Notes: generated by a model not told the origin, from the letters alone. DNA of 64,000 nucleotides from DATAUD01 sp035511075 (GCA_035511075.1 DATKFW010000038.1:29499-93498), one strand, 5' to 3'; shown: positions 7,918 to 17,421, counted from the first letter of the stretch. Numbers and translations: made by a program.

Positions 7918-9444
7918 TTACAACAGCGCGTCGTCGATTCGTTCGGCGATCGACTGCAGGTCATCAGGGCACTTGGCGGCATCGACGACTTTTGAGCATG
8001 TCCGCACCTGGTCCTGCGTGAATACGTCCAGAAGCGAAATTTTCAGCGGTCCGTTTGCCCCCTGCAGCGTAATGTGGTCCCACTGCGCCGAAATCACCGA
8101 CGCTGAGAATTTTTGGATGCACCGGCCGCGTATGTAGGCCCGAGTGGTGCGGGGCGGTTCGGAAATCGCCCGGCGCACCAAAGCCTCGTCGGGAACTCCC
8201 AACATCGAGCCGGCCTGCTCGAGCGCGTAGTAAAGACCATGTTCGCGATCCAACCGGTGATATTCCAGGTCCAGGCTTTGCAACCACGGGTCGTCCGCGT
8301 TGAGATTCTGGCTGACTTGGAACTCGCGGATTAACGCCAGTTTCGCCACCCAATCCAACCGGTCCCGGCAGCGCATCGGCTCGGTTTCCAGGTCCGACAG
8401 GACGTGGTCCCAATCGGCCGCCAGCGCCGCCTTTGAAGGATCGCTCAAGTCGCACAGGTCCATGACGGCCTGCCAATACTCCCGCTGCAAGGCCAGCGCG
8501 TTGGAACATTTTTTGTCCTGGAGCGCGACTTCCCAATGGAACTTAGGATCGCGCGAAATGGAAACCAGCGCCTGCAACGGATCGGCCAGCAACGGATACG
8601 GCCGCTTGGGATTGCGCGCCAGCGCTTCCAACACCAGCGCCGTCGCGCCGATCTTCAGCCGCGTGGAAAATGGCGACATGTTTGCGTCTCCCAGGATCAC
8701 ATGGAAACGGCGGAAAAGATTGGGATTGGCATGCGGCTCATCGCGAGTATTGACAATGGGACGGCGCTGCATCGTGTCCACACTTTGCAGTTCGCTGAAA
8801 AAATCGCTCCGCTGCGAAATCTGAAATCCAGGCGAGATGAAACGGTCCTCCTCTTCAATGGCGAATTTTCCCGCCCCGGCGATGATCTGGCGCGAAACCA
8901 GGAATGCCTGGATGCCCCGCGCCAGCTTTTCCCACGGCAACGAGCGGGGGAGCAGGTAATTTTCATGGCATCCGTAGCTGTGCCCGCGAAAGTCCGTGTT
9001 GTTCTTGTAGAGACAAACATCGCAGCCGCGTTCCTCGGAGAGCTTTTGCGCGCAACGCATCAGGATGCGCTCGCCCGCGCGGTCATGGGAAATCAACTCC
9101 TCCACCGTGCTGCATTCGGGCGTGCAATACTCCGGATGGGCGTGGTCATTGTAATAACGGGCTCCGTTGCCCAGGACCAGATCGCTCTTGATCTCCACGA
9201 AACTCAGTTCGCGTCCGGCGTCCTGCGCGAAGTACGACGCTTCGTCGGAGTCCTGCCGAAGTTCCTCGACGTGGAAGCCCCGCATGTCCGCGTGCGGGTC
9301 CTCGCACTCATAATCCCAGCGCATGAGGACGCCTGATTTTGTGGCGCTGCGCACCAAGGCCATGGACTCGGCTACGACGTCAAGGTTCTCTTCCTTGTTG
9401 CGGGCGATGCCAATTTCCGTTTCAGTGCCAAACTGTATGATCAT
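7918..9444 (-). CDS. dop: Pup deamidase/depupylase-type protein
   Basis: This 508-residue member of the Dop/PafA family is related to the glutamine synthetase fold. The N-terminal nucleotide/metal loop reads FGTETEIGIAR, and the signature LGNGARYYNDHAHPEYCTPEC matches Dop; PafA has a different version here. LYKNNTDFRGHSYGCHENYL, FQISQRSDFF, NTRDEPHANP and FHVILGDANMSPFSTRLKIG follow in the Dop order. In actinobacteria Dop deamidates the C-terminal Gln of Pup and removes Pup from substrates, using ATP. It lies 21 bases downstream of the Mpa/ARC ATPase gene, so the two are almost certainly co-transcribed. No PafA ligase, Pup or 20S proteasome subunit gene was found in this window. Confidence 0.88.
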   Translation of the reverse strand: MIIQFGTETEIGIARNKEENLDVVAESMALVRSATKSGVLMRWDYECEDPHADMRGFHVEELRQDSDEASYFAQDAGRELSFVEIKSDLVLGNGARYYNDHAHPEYCTPECSTVEELISHDRAGERILMRCAQKLSEERGCDVCLYKNNTDFRGHSYGCHENYLLPRSLPWEKLARGIQAFLVSRQIIAGAGKFAIEEEDRFISPGFQISQRSDFFSELQSVDTMQRRPIVNTRDEPHANPNLFRRFHVILGDANMSPFSTRLKIGATALVLEALARNPKRPYPLLADPLQALVSISRDPKFHWEVALQDKKCSNALALQREYWQAVMDLCDLSDPSKAALAADWDHVLSDLETEPMRCRDRLDWVAKLALIREFQVSQNLNADDPWLQSLDLEYHRLDREHGLYYALEQAGSMLGVPDEALVRRAISEPPRTTRAYIRGRCIQKFSASVISAQWDHITLQGANGPLKISLLDVFTQDQVRTCSKVVDAAKCPDDLQSIAERIDDALL

Positions 9445-9465
9445 GTTTTGGGAGGCGCGCGCGGG

Positions 9466-11178
9466 TCAAACTATGCCGGAACCGAGCAAATCTTTCTTTC
9501 GCGGGCGGATGGGCGCGAGCTTGATCACGTTCTCCGGATCGAAATCGGTGAGCTTCAACCAGTCCTCCGTTATATCCGTCGGCGGGAAAAGATCATTCTC
9601 CGAGTACTCCTGCTGCAAGGCCTGCAGGAGATCGGCGCGGGTCAATTGAGTCTCCATCTTGGTTTGGATGGTGCGTTTAATCGCCAGACTCTTGGCACGT
9701 TCCACAATCGCCGCGATGATCGCCCCGCTGGCCAGATCGCCGCGATAGAGAAAATCCCTTTTGCCGCTGCGATAAGTGATCTCCAGGAACTGGTTATCGA
9801 CCGTCTTGGCGTAGTGCGCTTCTGTTATGGCTTGGGCCATGGCTTCCTTCGGTTCGCCCAGCGGCAGCGTCTCTTTGAGATAAATCTCGTAAATGCGCCG
9901 GGCGCCCTCCTGAGTTGGACGGTTGACCTTGATTTTTCGATCAATTCTTCCCGGACGCAATATCGCCGGGTCGATCAAATCCGCCCGGTTGGAGGCAAGG
10001 ATGACCACCACATTCTGGAGCGGCTCCAATCCATCCATCTCCGAGCAGAACATCGGCACCAGCGTGCTTAAAATCGTGCTGTAACGCCCGGCCCGCCGCG
10101 TCCCAAGGATCGACTCAGCCTCGTCGATGAACAAAAACGCCAGCGAACCTTCCGCCGCTCGCTCGCGGCACTGCGCGAACAAATCCCGCACCTGCCGCTC
10201 CGATTCTCCCACCCACATATTGAGGATTTCCGGCCCCTTGACGTGCAAAAAGAACTCTGGATGGTCCACACCCGTGTCGGCGAGGATTTGCTGCCGCAGA
10301 TTATGCGCCGTGGCCTTGCCCAGCAGCGTTTTGCCGCAACCCGGCGGCCCGTGCAAAAGGAATCCCTTGGGCACCGTGTGGTCGAACCGCTTGAATAATT
10401 CACGATGGAGAAACGGCAGCTCGATTGTGTCGCGAATCGCCTCAACGGCCTCGCTCTGCCCCCCGATCGCGCCCCACGGCAGCGCCGTCACCGTTTCCAG
10501 CGTGCGTTCGATCCGCCGGCCTACTCCGATGACCTCCAGGGCCACCCGCTGATTGGCGTCCAGGCGCACCTCCATCCCCGGCTTGAGTTTCTCCTTCGCC
10601 AATAGAGCCGATCTCAACAGCACCGAGCACAGCAGACCCGACTCCTGCCCGATCCTCAGCCGTCCGCCTGAAAGCAATTCATCGATGCGCACAACCGGCC
10701 CGTTTCGGTCGAAGCCCAGCCCCTGGACGATGGCAAACGCTTCATTGAGCAGCACACGCTGGCCCACTTGCAAACTCGGCAGCGGAATCTGCGGATCAAC
10801 GCGGCAGACATAATCCGTCCCGCTCACGCATACATGCGCCTTGTCCGGTTCCACCGGCATCAGCAGGGTTCCGACGCGAAAGGCCGGCGACCGGAGCTTC
10901 TCGACTATCGCATCCAGCTTTTCAATTGTTTGGCGGGCCTGATCGTTGACCTCCTCCACCTCGATCACGCGGTCGCGCAAATACACCATATCCATTATGA
11001 CGCTGTGCCGCGGCGGAAGCTTGGCGACAATCATATCGACGAGTTGCAAGGTCGACAGAGCGTCGAGCTGTTCGCTCGGCAAAATCTGGCCCTCCAATAG
11101 TGGCGATTCGGGGCCGCTGTTGGGGGTGGGTTTGGGTGGGGGGTTGTTAGACGCCGGCTTCTTCTTGGACTCTGCCAT
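9466..11178 (-). CDS. mpa: Proteasome-associated AAA ATPase, Mpa/ARC type
   Basis: A 570-residue AAA protein. Residues 1-30 are proline-rich and low-complexity. A short coiled coil follows (about 65-97, VYLRDRVIEVEEVNDQA), then tandem OB-like beta domains to about 230. The AAA domain has Walker A GPPGCGKT near 277, Walker B FLFIDEAES near 348, and the second region of homology ASNRADLIDPAILRPGRIDRKI. This order is that of Mpa/ARC, which unfolds pupylated proteins for the 20S proteasome. The C-terminus reads KKDLLGSGIV and lacks the GQYL-like end that docks Mpa to the actinobacterial proteasome. It pairs with dop 21 bases downstream. The end sequence leaves open a proteasome-independent role. 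Confidence 0.88.
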   Translation of the reverse strand: MAESKKKPASNNPPPKPTPNSGPESPLLEGQILPSEQLDALSTLQLVDMIVAKLPPRHSVIMDMVYLRDRVIEVEEVNDQARQTIEKLDAIVEKLRSPAFRVGTLLMPVEPDKAHVCVSGTDYVCRVDPQIPLPSLQVGQRVLLNEAFAIVQGLGFDRNGPVVRIDELLSGGRLRIGQESGLLCSVLLRSALLAKEKLKPGMEVRLDANQRVALEVIGVGRRIERTLETVTALPWGAIGGQSEAVEAIRDTIELPFLHRELFKRFDHTVPKGFLLHGPPGCGKTLLGKATAHNLRQQILADTGVDHPEFFLHVKGPEILNMWVGESERQVRDLFAQCRERAAEGSLAFLFIDEAESILGTRRAGRYSTILSTLVPMFCSEMDGLEPLQNVVVILASNRADLIDPAILRPGRIDRKIKVNRPTQEGARRIYEIYLKETLPLGEPKEAMAQAITEAHYAKTVDNQFLEITYRSGKRDFLYRGDLASGAIIAAIVERAKSLAIKRTIQTKMETQLTRADLLQALQQEYSENDLFPPTDITEDWLKLTDFDPENVIKLAPIRPRKKDLLGSGIV

Positions 11179-11304
11179 GCCATCAAATTTATTCCGGCGG
11201 CGGAATTTTGCAACCCCAAGAAGTCATAAAAAAACTTTTCCAGGCAGAGCGCGCGAACATGTGATATGTTAACCGCCCTTGCGCGTATCACGTCGCGCCG
11301 GCTC

Positions 11305-13197
11305 TCAGAAAGTGAGGAATTTCCAGACCTGGACCCTGTCCGAGAAACGCAACAGGAAACGCTCTTGCTGGAAGGACAATTCCATCGGCGCTTCTTCACG
11401 ATAAAAATCCCACAGTTCCTTGCCGTCCACAGGGTCGAGCCTGTGAATATGGAAATAAACCGGTCCTTCCGGGCGCGGGGCATTGACGGCCTCCGCCAAC
11501 CCATTGGCCATCGCGATGCCGCCCTGGTTGACGCTCGAGGTGTAGAGGTATTTGCCGCTGATATAACATTCCTGCCCAAGATTGAGCGCCTGCCACAGGA
11601 TTTTGCCCGATGCGGCGTCGATTTTAAGCAGGTCCGGCGCCGCTTTCTCGAAGGTGATTTGGTCCGAGTATTGGATGTCCTCGGGAGGCGCCGTCGTGGA
11701 ATCAACGTAAAGGGCGCCCGCGTTGTCCCGCAGAATCTTGGTAATGCCGATGCTGGTGGCACGCCACTGGACTTCGCCGCCCGGCAGCGAAAAATCGGTC
11801 AGCACCCCTTGATCGAAAAAATAAAGGGCGCCGTTTTCTTCCAACGCCGGCGCCGAATGGTGGTCCCACTTCCCGGGTCCGAACCGGTCGCTGATGGAAT
11901 AGCTCAATTTCGCCTCGAAAAGTTTATTGTTCTGTTTGTCAAAGACGGCAAGCCACGGGCCGGCAACCAGCAGGTCCACCGTTTTGAGCGGAAAAAAAGC
12001 CGGGACCCCGGTGACATCGCCGGTCCATTCAACAGGCGTCGCGCCGGTCCAGCGGCGAAGTTTGACTTCGTAACTGCTTACGTCGATGCCTTTGACTCCG
12101 CCGGTTTCGCTCCGCTTGAGATCGTTGAAGACTTCCTCCTCCACGTCTCCGGCGCTGGTGGAGGCGGTCGTATTGCCGTTGAGATGGGACGGGCCGCGCG
12201 GCTTTATGGACTGAACGTAGGTGACCTTCGGTTCGAGCAGCCTGACTCGCATTTCCACGAGATTATCGCCCGCGGAAAAAAACTCACTGCTCATCGCGTC
12301 CAATGGTTTGTTGAATTTCTGGTCCTCCATCGCTTGAGACAGCAGAACGCCGGCGGTCGGCTGGACGTTGGGCGGAAGCTCATTGGGCATCAGATGTTTT
12401 TGCGAGCGCGGAACCACGATGTCCTGCGTGGCCACTTGCCCGGAAGCAAGGTCGATCTGCATCGCCACTCGCGTCGTTTCATCCGGGGCGGAGACGACCA
12501 GGATGCCGGACGCCGTCGGCGTAAAACTCTGGAATTGCCCCGTCACCGGAATGGTCTGCTGGATTTCGCCTGTCGCGCGGTTGAGGCGCAGGACGCTGCT
12601 CCCCAGGCAAATCCAGATGCCATTCTTGTCAATAAAAGTCAGCGGCTGCGGTCCTTCGGCGGCGGCTGCGGATGAATCCGCCGAAAGCGGTGTGGTCCAC
12701 AAATCCCTGCCTTTGGCCAGGTCATGCGCGGTGGCGCGCGCGGGATTGACAAGAAGAATTGTTCCGGCGTCCAGAAAACCCGCGCGCCAACTGGAATCCG
12801 GCCCCGGAATTTTCACCGAGTATTCCAGCCGCGGTTTCGAACCGACAACGACAAACCATCCCCACGCTCCCAGAAGAGCCACGACGATCAGCGCAAGGCC
12901 CGCGGCGATCCAGGCGAGTCGGCGCCATTGCCGGCGCTCGGCCCGCAACCGTTCCAGCGGGCTGATGACCGCCGGCCTCGGAAACGGGGCTGGAACGACC
13001 GGCGCTTCCGCCTCTGTCGGCGCGATATGCACGCGCAGTTTCGGCGTCCCCGCCTTGGCCGCAATCACTTCGTTGGCCAACGCGGTGCCGTCGGCATTGC
13101 AGACGGGGCAATTGACCGCATGGGGCATCTGTCCGTCCACCGGCTCGACTTCAAAGGAGTATTTGGCGCCGCAGGGACATTGGACCTTGATGGTCAT
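11305..13197 (-). CDS. Membrane protein with N-terminal zinc ribbon and PQQ-like beta-propeller
   Basis: This 630-residue protein has three parts. The N-terminus has a small Cys-rich ribbon (CPCGAKYSFEVEP then CPVC, about residues 8-35). A single transmembrane helix lies near 110-130 (LAWIAAGLALIVVALLGAWGW). The long C-terminal region contains repeated blocks such as SGKILWQALNLGQECYISG and DPVDGKELWDFYRE, which look like PQQ/BamB-type beta-propeller blades. The predicted topology puts the propeller outside the cytoplasm and the ribbon inside. It lies 126 bases upstream of mpa and 27 bases after pgl in the same direction. I do not recognise a named family; comparison to BamB is by repeat type only, as the lipobox of BamB is missing. 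Confidence 0.7.
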   Translation of the reverse strand: MTIKVQCPCGAKYSFEVEPVDGQMPHAVNCPVCNADGTALANEVIAAKAGTPKLRVHIAPTEAEAPVVPAPFPRPAVISPLERLRAERRQWRRLAWIAAGLALIVVALLGAWGWFVVVGSKPRLEYSVKIPGPDSSWRAGFLDAGTILLVNPARATAHDLAKGRDLWTTPLSADSSAAAAEGPQPLTFIDKNGIWICLGSSVLRLNRATGEIQQTIPVTGQFQSFTPTASGILVVSAPDETTRVAMQIDLASGQVATQDIVVPRSQKHLMPNELPPNVQPTAGVLLSQAMEDQKFNKPLDAMSSEFFSAGDNLVEMRVRLLEPKVTYVQSIKPRGPSHLNGNTTASTSAGDVEEEVFNDLKRSETGGVKGIDVSSYEVKLRRWTGATPVEWTGDVTGVPAFFPLKTVDLLVAGPWLAVFDKQNNKLFEAKLSYSISDRFGPGKWDHHSAPALEENGALYFFDQGVLTDFSLPGGEVQWRATSIGITKILRDNAGALYVDSTTAPPEDIQYSDQITFEKAAPDLLKIDAASGKILWQALNLGQECYISGKYLYTSSVNQGGIAMANGLAEAVNAPRPEGPVYFHIHRLDPVDGKELWDFYREEAPMELSFQQERFLLRFSDRVQVWKFLTF

Positions 13198-13224
13198 TGG
13201 ACAAATCCTCCCGGCAGCGTAGCC

Positions 13225-13935
13225 TCAAGGCGCTCCAACGTCAGAATAAATGCGCGTTTCCGCGCGCGACTGGATTACGCGCGCCAACGGCGTTTTGCCA
13301 TCGGGTCGGAGCGATTCGCGGAGCGCCTCCGTCTTGCCCTCTCCGGTGACCAGCACCCAGACTTCCCGGGCGGCGGCAAGGACAGGGTATGTCATGCTGA
13401 TCCGATTGGGTGGCGGCTTGGGCGAGTTGTCCACGTGAACGAAAGGTTCGCGGCTTTGAAGCACTTCGGGCCGCGCGTTGGGCATGAGCGAGGCGATGTG
13501 TCCGTCGGGGCCAATCCCCAAAAAAACAACGTCAAGCACAGGAACTCCAGCGGCGTTTTGCGGAGCGTTTCGGCGGATATCACCGTTGGCCTGGGCGACC
13601 GCAGTTTCCGGCGGCAACTCGCCTTTGAGCCGGTGAATCCTTTCTGGCGCGATGCCCATGGGACGAAATAAATTCTCGTCCGCCAGGCGGAAATTGCTCT
13701 CGCTGTCGTTGGGGGGAACACACCGTTCGTCCGCCCAAAAAAAGTGAATGTTCCCCAGGAACGTGCCGGTCGCCCTGGCCAAATCGGCGACTTCCGAAAA
13801 GAGCGTGCTGGCAATGTGCCCCCCGGAAAGCGCCGTCAGATGCGGGCCCGAGTTTTTTCGCACCACCGCCAGCCAATCCGTTGCCGCGGCGCGGGCGAGT
13901 GTCAAGTCGTCGGTAAATGTCCTGATCTCCGGCAT
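13225..13935 (-). CDS. pgl: 6-phosphogluconolactonase
   Basis: This 236-residue enzyme hydrolyses 6-phosphogluconolactone to 6-phosphogluconate in the oxidative pentose phosphate pathway, in the cytoplasm. Diagnostic segments are ALSGGHIAS near the N-terminus, the IHFFWADERCVPPNDSESN motif, and LGIGPDGHIASLMP with the catalytic-site His. These match the DevB/Pgl family and the length is standard. It sits six bases after the upstream hypothetical gene. No glucose-6-phosphate dehydrogenase gene is next to it in the window. Confidence 0.93.
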   Translation of the reverse strand: MPEIRTFTDDLTLARAAATDWLAVVRKNSGPHLTALSGGHIASTLFSEVADLARATGTFLGNIHFFWADERCVPPNDSESNFRLADENLFRPMGIAPERIHRLKGELPPETAVAQANGDIRRNAPQNAAGVPVLDVVFLGIGPDGHIASLMPNARPEVLQSREPFVHVDNSPKPPPNRISMTYPVLAAAREVWVLVTGEGKTEALRESLRPDGKTPLARVIQSRAETRIYSDVGAP

Positions 13936-13941
13936 CGAATC

Positions 13942-14406
13942 TCAAAGTCCCATTTTTTGCAGTTCGGTTTGAAGGGCGATTTGAAACTCCTGCAAATCGG
14001 CCGCCGGAGGTTTGTAGCCTTTTTCGCTGGGAGCCAGTCCAAGCCGTCCCGCCTGGTCCAGGAACCAATCGGCGGTTTTCCCGTCGCTGAATTTGGCCTT
14101 CCCGCTGACCAACGCCCCTGGCCGGGTCAATTGATCCACAGTGACGCTGACGCCGCCGGTAGCAGGCGGGCCGGGAGCCAGGTCCGCCGCCGGCTCCGGC
14201 ACAACGGGCGCGGCGGGCTTGGGCGGCGGAGGCGGGTCCTTGGGTTTGAGCTTCAAATCATCGACCAGCAGCCGGACCTCCAGATACGTCACGCGCAAAC
14301 CGAAGTCAGATTCCAGGCGCTTTTGAATCTCCGCAAGCTTCAGGCCGTCGTTGATCCAGGTCGCGACCGCCTGGCGTTGTTTCTCGTCCAAATTCATACA
14401 GTTCAT
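13942..14406 (-). CDS. Conserved hypothetical protein with proline-rich linker
   Basis: About 154 residues. The N-terminal 60 residues are helical (NLDEKQRQAVATWINDGLK; LAEIQKRLESDFGLRVTYLE), resembling a small helix-turn-helix-like unit. A proline/alanine-rich linker (KDPPPPPKPAAPVVPEPAA) follows. The C-terminal 60 residues look like a compact domain (GALVSGKAKFSDGKTADWFL). I recall similar proteins in Pedosphaera-like Verrucomicrobia but no named family. The start could be ATG at 14406 or 14397; no clear ribosome-binding site decides it. It is the first gene of the minus-strand run that continues into pgl, six bases on. No signal peptide is visible. Function unknown. Confidence 0.65.
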   Translation of the reverse strand: MNCMNLDEKQRQAVATWINDGLKLAEIQKRLESDFGLRVTYLEVRLLVDDLKLKPKDPPPPPKPAAPVVPEPAADLAPGPPATGGVSVTVDQLTRPGALVSGKAKFSDGKTADWFLDQAGRLGLAPSEKGYKPPAADLQEFQIALQTELQKMGL

Positions 14407-14496
14407 AATAGCATGGCTTGTCCGGCATGGCAGCCGTCAATCGCAAATTTGAATTTTGTGCCCGGCCACCTCCGAATGTGCTTTCATTTATGGGGT

Positions 14497-15453
14497 ATGA
14501 CGGAAGAGGAATTATTCGTGGAATTCGACCGGCCGGATGTTTCGGGCGTGAGTGTCCTCGTCGTGCAGGACGGCGAAATCCGTCTGGCGCGCGGTTACGG
14601 CTCGGCCAACCTGGCAACCAAATCCCCCGTCTCGCCGGCCACGAATTTTCGGCTGGCTTCGCTTACCAAGCAATTCACCGCAATGTCGATCATGATTTTG
14701 GCCGAACGCGGAAAACTGGCCCTCGATGATCCGCTGGCCGCGTTTTTGCCCGGCCTCCCGCCTTACGGCGACTCCATTACGCTTCGCCATTTGCTCACTC
14801 ACGCGTCCGGCCTGCCGGATTATGAGGAGTTGATACCCGCCGGAACAACCACGCCCCTGCGCGATCGCGACGTTCTGGAAATCCTGCGACGGCAGGACTG
14901 GACATATTTCCTCGCCGGAACGCGTTTTCGCTACAGCAACAGCGGGTACGCGCTCCTGGCGCTGGTGGTCGAAGCCGCGTCGGGAGAACGTTTTTCAGCG
15001 TTCTTGCGCGAAAATATTTTTGAACCGCTCTCCATGGCCACCACACTCGCATACGAAGCGGGCGGTTCGGAGGTGCCAAATCGCGCAATCGGCTACACCC
15101 GCCACGGTGAAGTCTTCGAGGAGACCGACCAAAGCGTGACCAGCGCGGTGCTGGGCGACGGCGGGATTTATTCGTCGATCACCGACCTCTATCAATGGGA
15201 CCAGGCGCTGTATGGCGAAAAACTCGTGAGCCGGCCAATGTTGGAGCAAGCCTTCCGGGATCACGGGAATGGATACGGATTCGGCTGGTTTATTGACGGA
15301 GAAAGGATCTGGCATTATGGAGAAACGTGCGGGTTTACGACGCGCATTGAACGTTTTCCCCAAAGGCGGCGGACCGTAATCCTTCTGGCCAATCGCCGCG
15401 ATGCGGATCTTGCAACGATCGCCCGGAAACTTGGGCCGCCTACGTTAGGTTAA
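14497..15453 (+). CDS. Serine beta-lactamase-fold hydrolase (class C-like esterase/peptidase)
   Basis: This 318-residue protein of the beta-lactamase/penicillin-binding-protein-like family has all three active-site elements: SLTK with nucleophile Ser at about 55, YSN at about 146, and HYG at about 273 in place of KTG. These are features of class C-like esterases and D-aminopeptidases. There is no signal peptide, so it is probably cytoplasmic and not a resistance enzyme. Substrate cannot be predicted. ATG at 14497 is chosen because the conserved domain starts soon after; ATG at 14476 is also in frame. A long upstream in-frame extension overlaps pgl on the other strand and is not real. Confidence 0.85.
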   Translation: MTEEELFVEFDRPDVSGVSVLVVQDGEIRLARGYGSANLATKSPVSPATNFRLASLTKQFTAMSIMILAERGKLALDDPLAAFLPGLPPYGDSITLRHLLTHASGLPDYEELIPAGTTTPLRDRDVLEILRRQDWTYFLAGTRFRYSNSGYALLALVVEAASGERFSAFLRENIFEPLSMATTLAYEAGGSEVPNRAIGYTRHGEVFEETDQSVTSAVLGDGGIYSSITDLYQWDQALYGEKLVSRPMLEQAFRDHGNGYGFGWFIDGERIWHYGETCGFTTRIERFPQRRRTVILLANRRDADLATIARKLGPPTLG

Positions 15454-15457
15454 ATAA

Positions 15458-16438
15458 TCACTTTGCCAGATGACATGCTGCCCAATGCGCGGTATTTATT
15501 TCGCGCAGCGCGGGAACCTCGACCTTGCAACGGTCCACCGCTATCGGGCAGCGCGGATGAAACGGGCATCCCGCGGGCGCATGGATGGGCGAAGGCATCT
15601 CACCCGCGAGCACGGTGCGCGGACGTTCTTCCGATTCTTCAATCCGCGGCACGGCCGAAATCAACGCCTGCGTGTATGGATGTTTGGGGGTTTGAACGAC
15701 CGCGGCCGCCGTCCCCAATTCCACCACTTTACCCAGATACATCACCATTATCCGCCGGCTGATGTGCTCCACGACCGCCAGATCGTGCGCCACAAAAAGA
15801 TACGCCACGCCTCGCTGCCGCTGGAGGTCGTGCAGGAGGTTGATGATCTGCGCCTGGATTGATACGTCCAGGGCGCTCACGGGTTCGTCGCAAATGATCA
15901 AACTGGGTTCGACAGCCAGGGCGCGCGCGATGCCGATCCGCTGACGCTGGCCGCCGCTGAATTCATGCGGATACCGCGCCCCGTGCGTCGCGTCCAGTCC
16001 GACCGATTGGAGTAATTCCTCGATTCGGCCGCGACGGTCCTCGGCGTTCCGCGCCAGCCGGTGAATTTCCAGCGCCTCGCCGATGCTTTGAGCGGCGGTC
16101 ATGCGGGGGTCGAGGGAGCTGTAAGGGTCCTGGAAAATCATCTGCAACTGGCGCCGGCGCGCCCGCAATTGGGCGCCGGACAACGCCGCAATATCCTCGC
16201 CGTTGAGCCAGATGCTGCCGTGGGTTGGATCGACAAGTTTGGCGATGGCCCGGCCCAGGGTGGTCTTGCCGCAGCCGCTTTCTCCCACCAACCCGAGCGT
16301 CTCCCCGGCATGGATTTGAAAGCTGACGTCATCGACAGCCTTGACGAACCCCTCCTTGACCGGGAAATGGACTTTCAGATTGCGTACCTCGAGCAACCTC
16401 TGATCTGACGCGCCGTTCATTGGTTCCAATAGGGGCAA
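15458..16438 (-). CDS. oppF: Oligopeptide/dipeptide ABC transporter ATP-binding protein, OppF/DppF type
   Basis: A 326-residue ABC ATPase with Walker A GESGCGKTT, Q-loop IFQDPYSSLDPR, signature SGGQRQRIGIARAL, Walker B LIICDEPVSALDVSIQAQI and H-loop VAHDLAVV. The C-terminal extension PKHPYTQALISAVP with HAPAGCPFHPRCP and later Cys residues is the oligopeptide-transporter C-terminal domain, which in some members binds an iron-sulfur cluster. Its start overlaps the end of the OppD-like gene by 22 bases, so the two are co-translated and probably form a heterodimer. No permease or binding-protein gene is adjacent in this window. Confidence 0.9.
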   Translation of the reverse strand: MPLLEPMNGASDQRLLEVRNLKVHFPVKEGFVKAVDDVSFQIHAGETLGLVGESGCGKTTLGRAIAKLVDPTHGSIWLNGEDIAALSGAQLRARRRQLQMIFQDPYSSLDPRMTAAQSIGEALEIHRLARNAEDRRGRIEELLQSVGLDATHGARYPHEFSGGQRQRIGIARALAVEPSLIICDEPVSALDVSIQAQIINLLHDLQRQRGVAYLFVAHDLAVVEHISRRIMVMYLGKVVELGTAAAVVQTPKHPYTQALISAVPRIEESEERPRTVLAGEMPSPIHAPAGCPFHPRCPIAVDRCKVEVPALREINTAHWAACHLAK

Positions 16439-17370
16439 CGGGCCTGCCGCCCGACTTCGACTTCAATCAATTCGGGCGCGTTTCGCGAACAATCGGGCCG
16501 CGCTTTCGCGCACCGCGGATGAAATCGGCAACCCGATGGCATTGCGCCGGGGCTGGGGACGTTGCCGGGAATGTTGGCCAAACGATCGGCGTCGGACCCC
16601 AGTTTGGGCGCCGAATTCATCAACGCCTGGGTGTAGGGATGCAATGGGCGCCGCAACAATTGCCGTGCCGGCGCCATTTCAACAATTTGCCCCGCATACA
16701 TTACGGCGACACGATCGGCGATCTGCCCGACGATCCCCAGGTTGTGCGTAATGAGCAACAGGCTCATGCCCAGACGCCGCTTCAATTCGGCCAGAAGATC
16801 CAGAATCTGCGCCTGAATCGTCACATCCAGCGCGGTGGTCGGTTCGTCGGCGACAAGGAGCCTGGGTTCCGCCGCAATGGCCATCGCGATCATCACCCGC
16901 TGCTGCATTCCACCCGACATCTCGTGCGGATAATTTCTGGCGCGCGCTTCGGGCGCCCCAATTCCGACCAACTTGAGCAACCGGACCACTTCGCCATCTG
17001 TCGCGGCTTGCGGCCGGTGCAATTTGAGCGATTCCTTGATTTGCGCCCCGACGCGAAACACCGGATTGAGCGAGGCGCCCGGTTCCTGGAAAATATAACT
17101 GACTCCCCGGCCCCGCAACGCGCGCAATTCCCGCTTGGACGCTTTGAGGACGTCATGCCCGTCCAGAATAATCTCCCCCGCCGGGTAGTAAGCCGGCGGC
17201 GTGGGCAATAGTCGCCCAATGGAAAGGGCCGTGACGCTTTTGCCCGATGCGCTCTCGCCAACCAGGCAAACCGTCTCGCCGTCGCCGATCGAGAAGGAAA
17301 CGCCATCGACGGCCCGAAGGCTTCGCTCGCCGGAGCGGAATTCAAGCTGGAGATTTTTGATTTCCAACAA
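16417..17370 (-). CDS. oppD: Oligopeptide/dipeptide ABC transporter ATP-binding protein, OppD/DppD type
   Basis: This 317-residue ABC ATPase has Walker A GESASGKSVTALS, signature MSGGMQQRVMIAMAIA, Walker B LLVADEPTTALDVTIQAQI, and the C-terminal LHPYTQALMNSAPKL and CRFHPRCAKARPDC segments typical of OppD/DppD. It is transcribed just ahead of the OppF-like gene and divergently from the M3 oligopeptidase gene, with only 51 bases between the two start codons. That spacing allows a shared regulatory region, which suggests peptide uptake and peptide breakdown could be coordinated (inference). Confidence 0.9.
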   Translation of the reverse strand: MLEIKNLQLEFRSGERSLRAVDGVSFSIGDGETVCLVGESASGKSVTALSIGRLLPTPPAYYPAGEIILDGHDVLKASKRELRALRGRGVSYIFQEPGASLNPVFRVGAQIKESLKLHRPQAATDGEVVRLLKLVGIGAPEARARNYPHEMSGGMQQRVMIAMAIAAEPRLLVADEPTTALDVTIQAQILDLLAELKRRLGMSLLLITHNLGIVGQIADRVAVMYAGQIVEMAPARQLLRRPLHPYTQALMNSAPKLGSDADRLANIPGNVPSPGAMPSGCRFHPRCAKARPDCSRNAPELIEVEVGRQARCPYWNQ

Positions 17371-17421
17371 AGCGTTAATCGTTAATCTAGGACCATTGAG
17401 GCCGATGCTGAAATAAATTCC

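Noticed and set aside
11266..12675. 469-codon plus-strand frame opposite the beta-propeller gene
   Set aside because: Antisense shadow; the minus-strand product has a zinc ribbon, a membrane helix and repeats, while this one has none.
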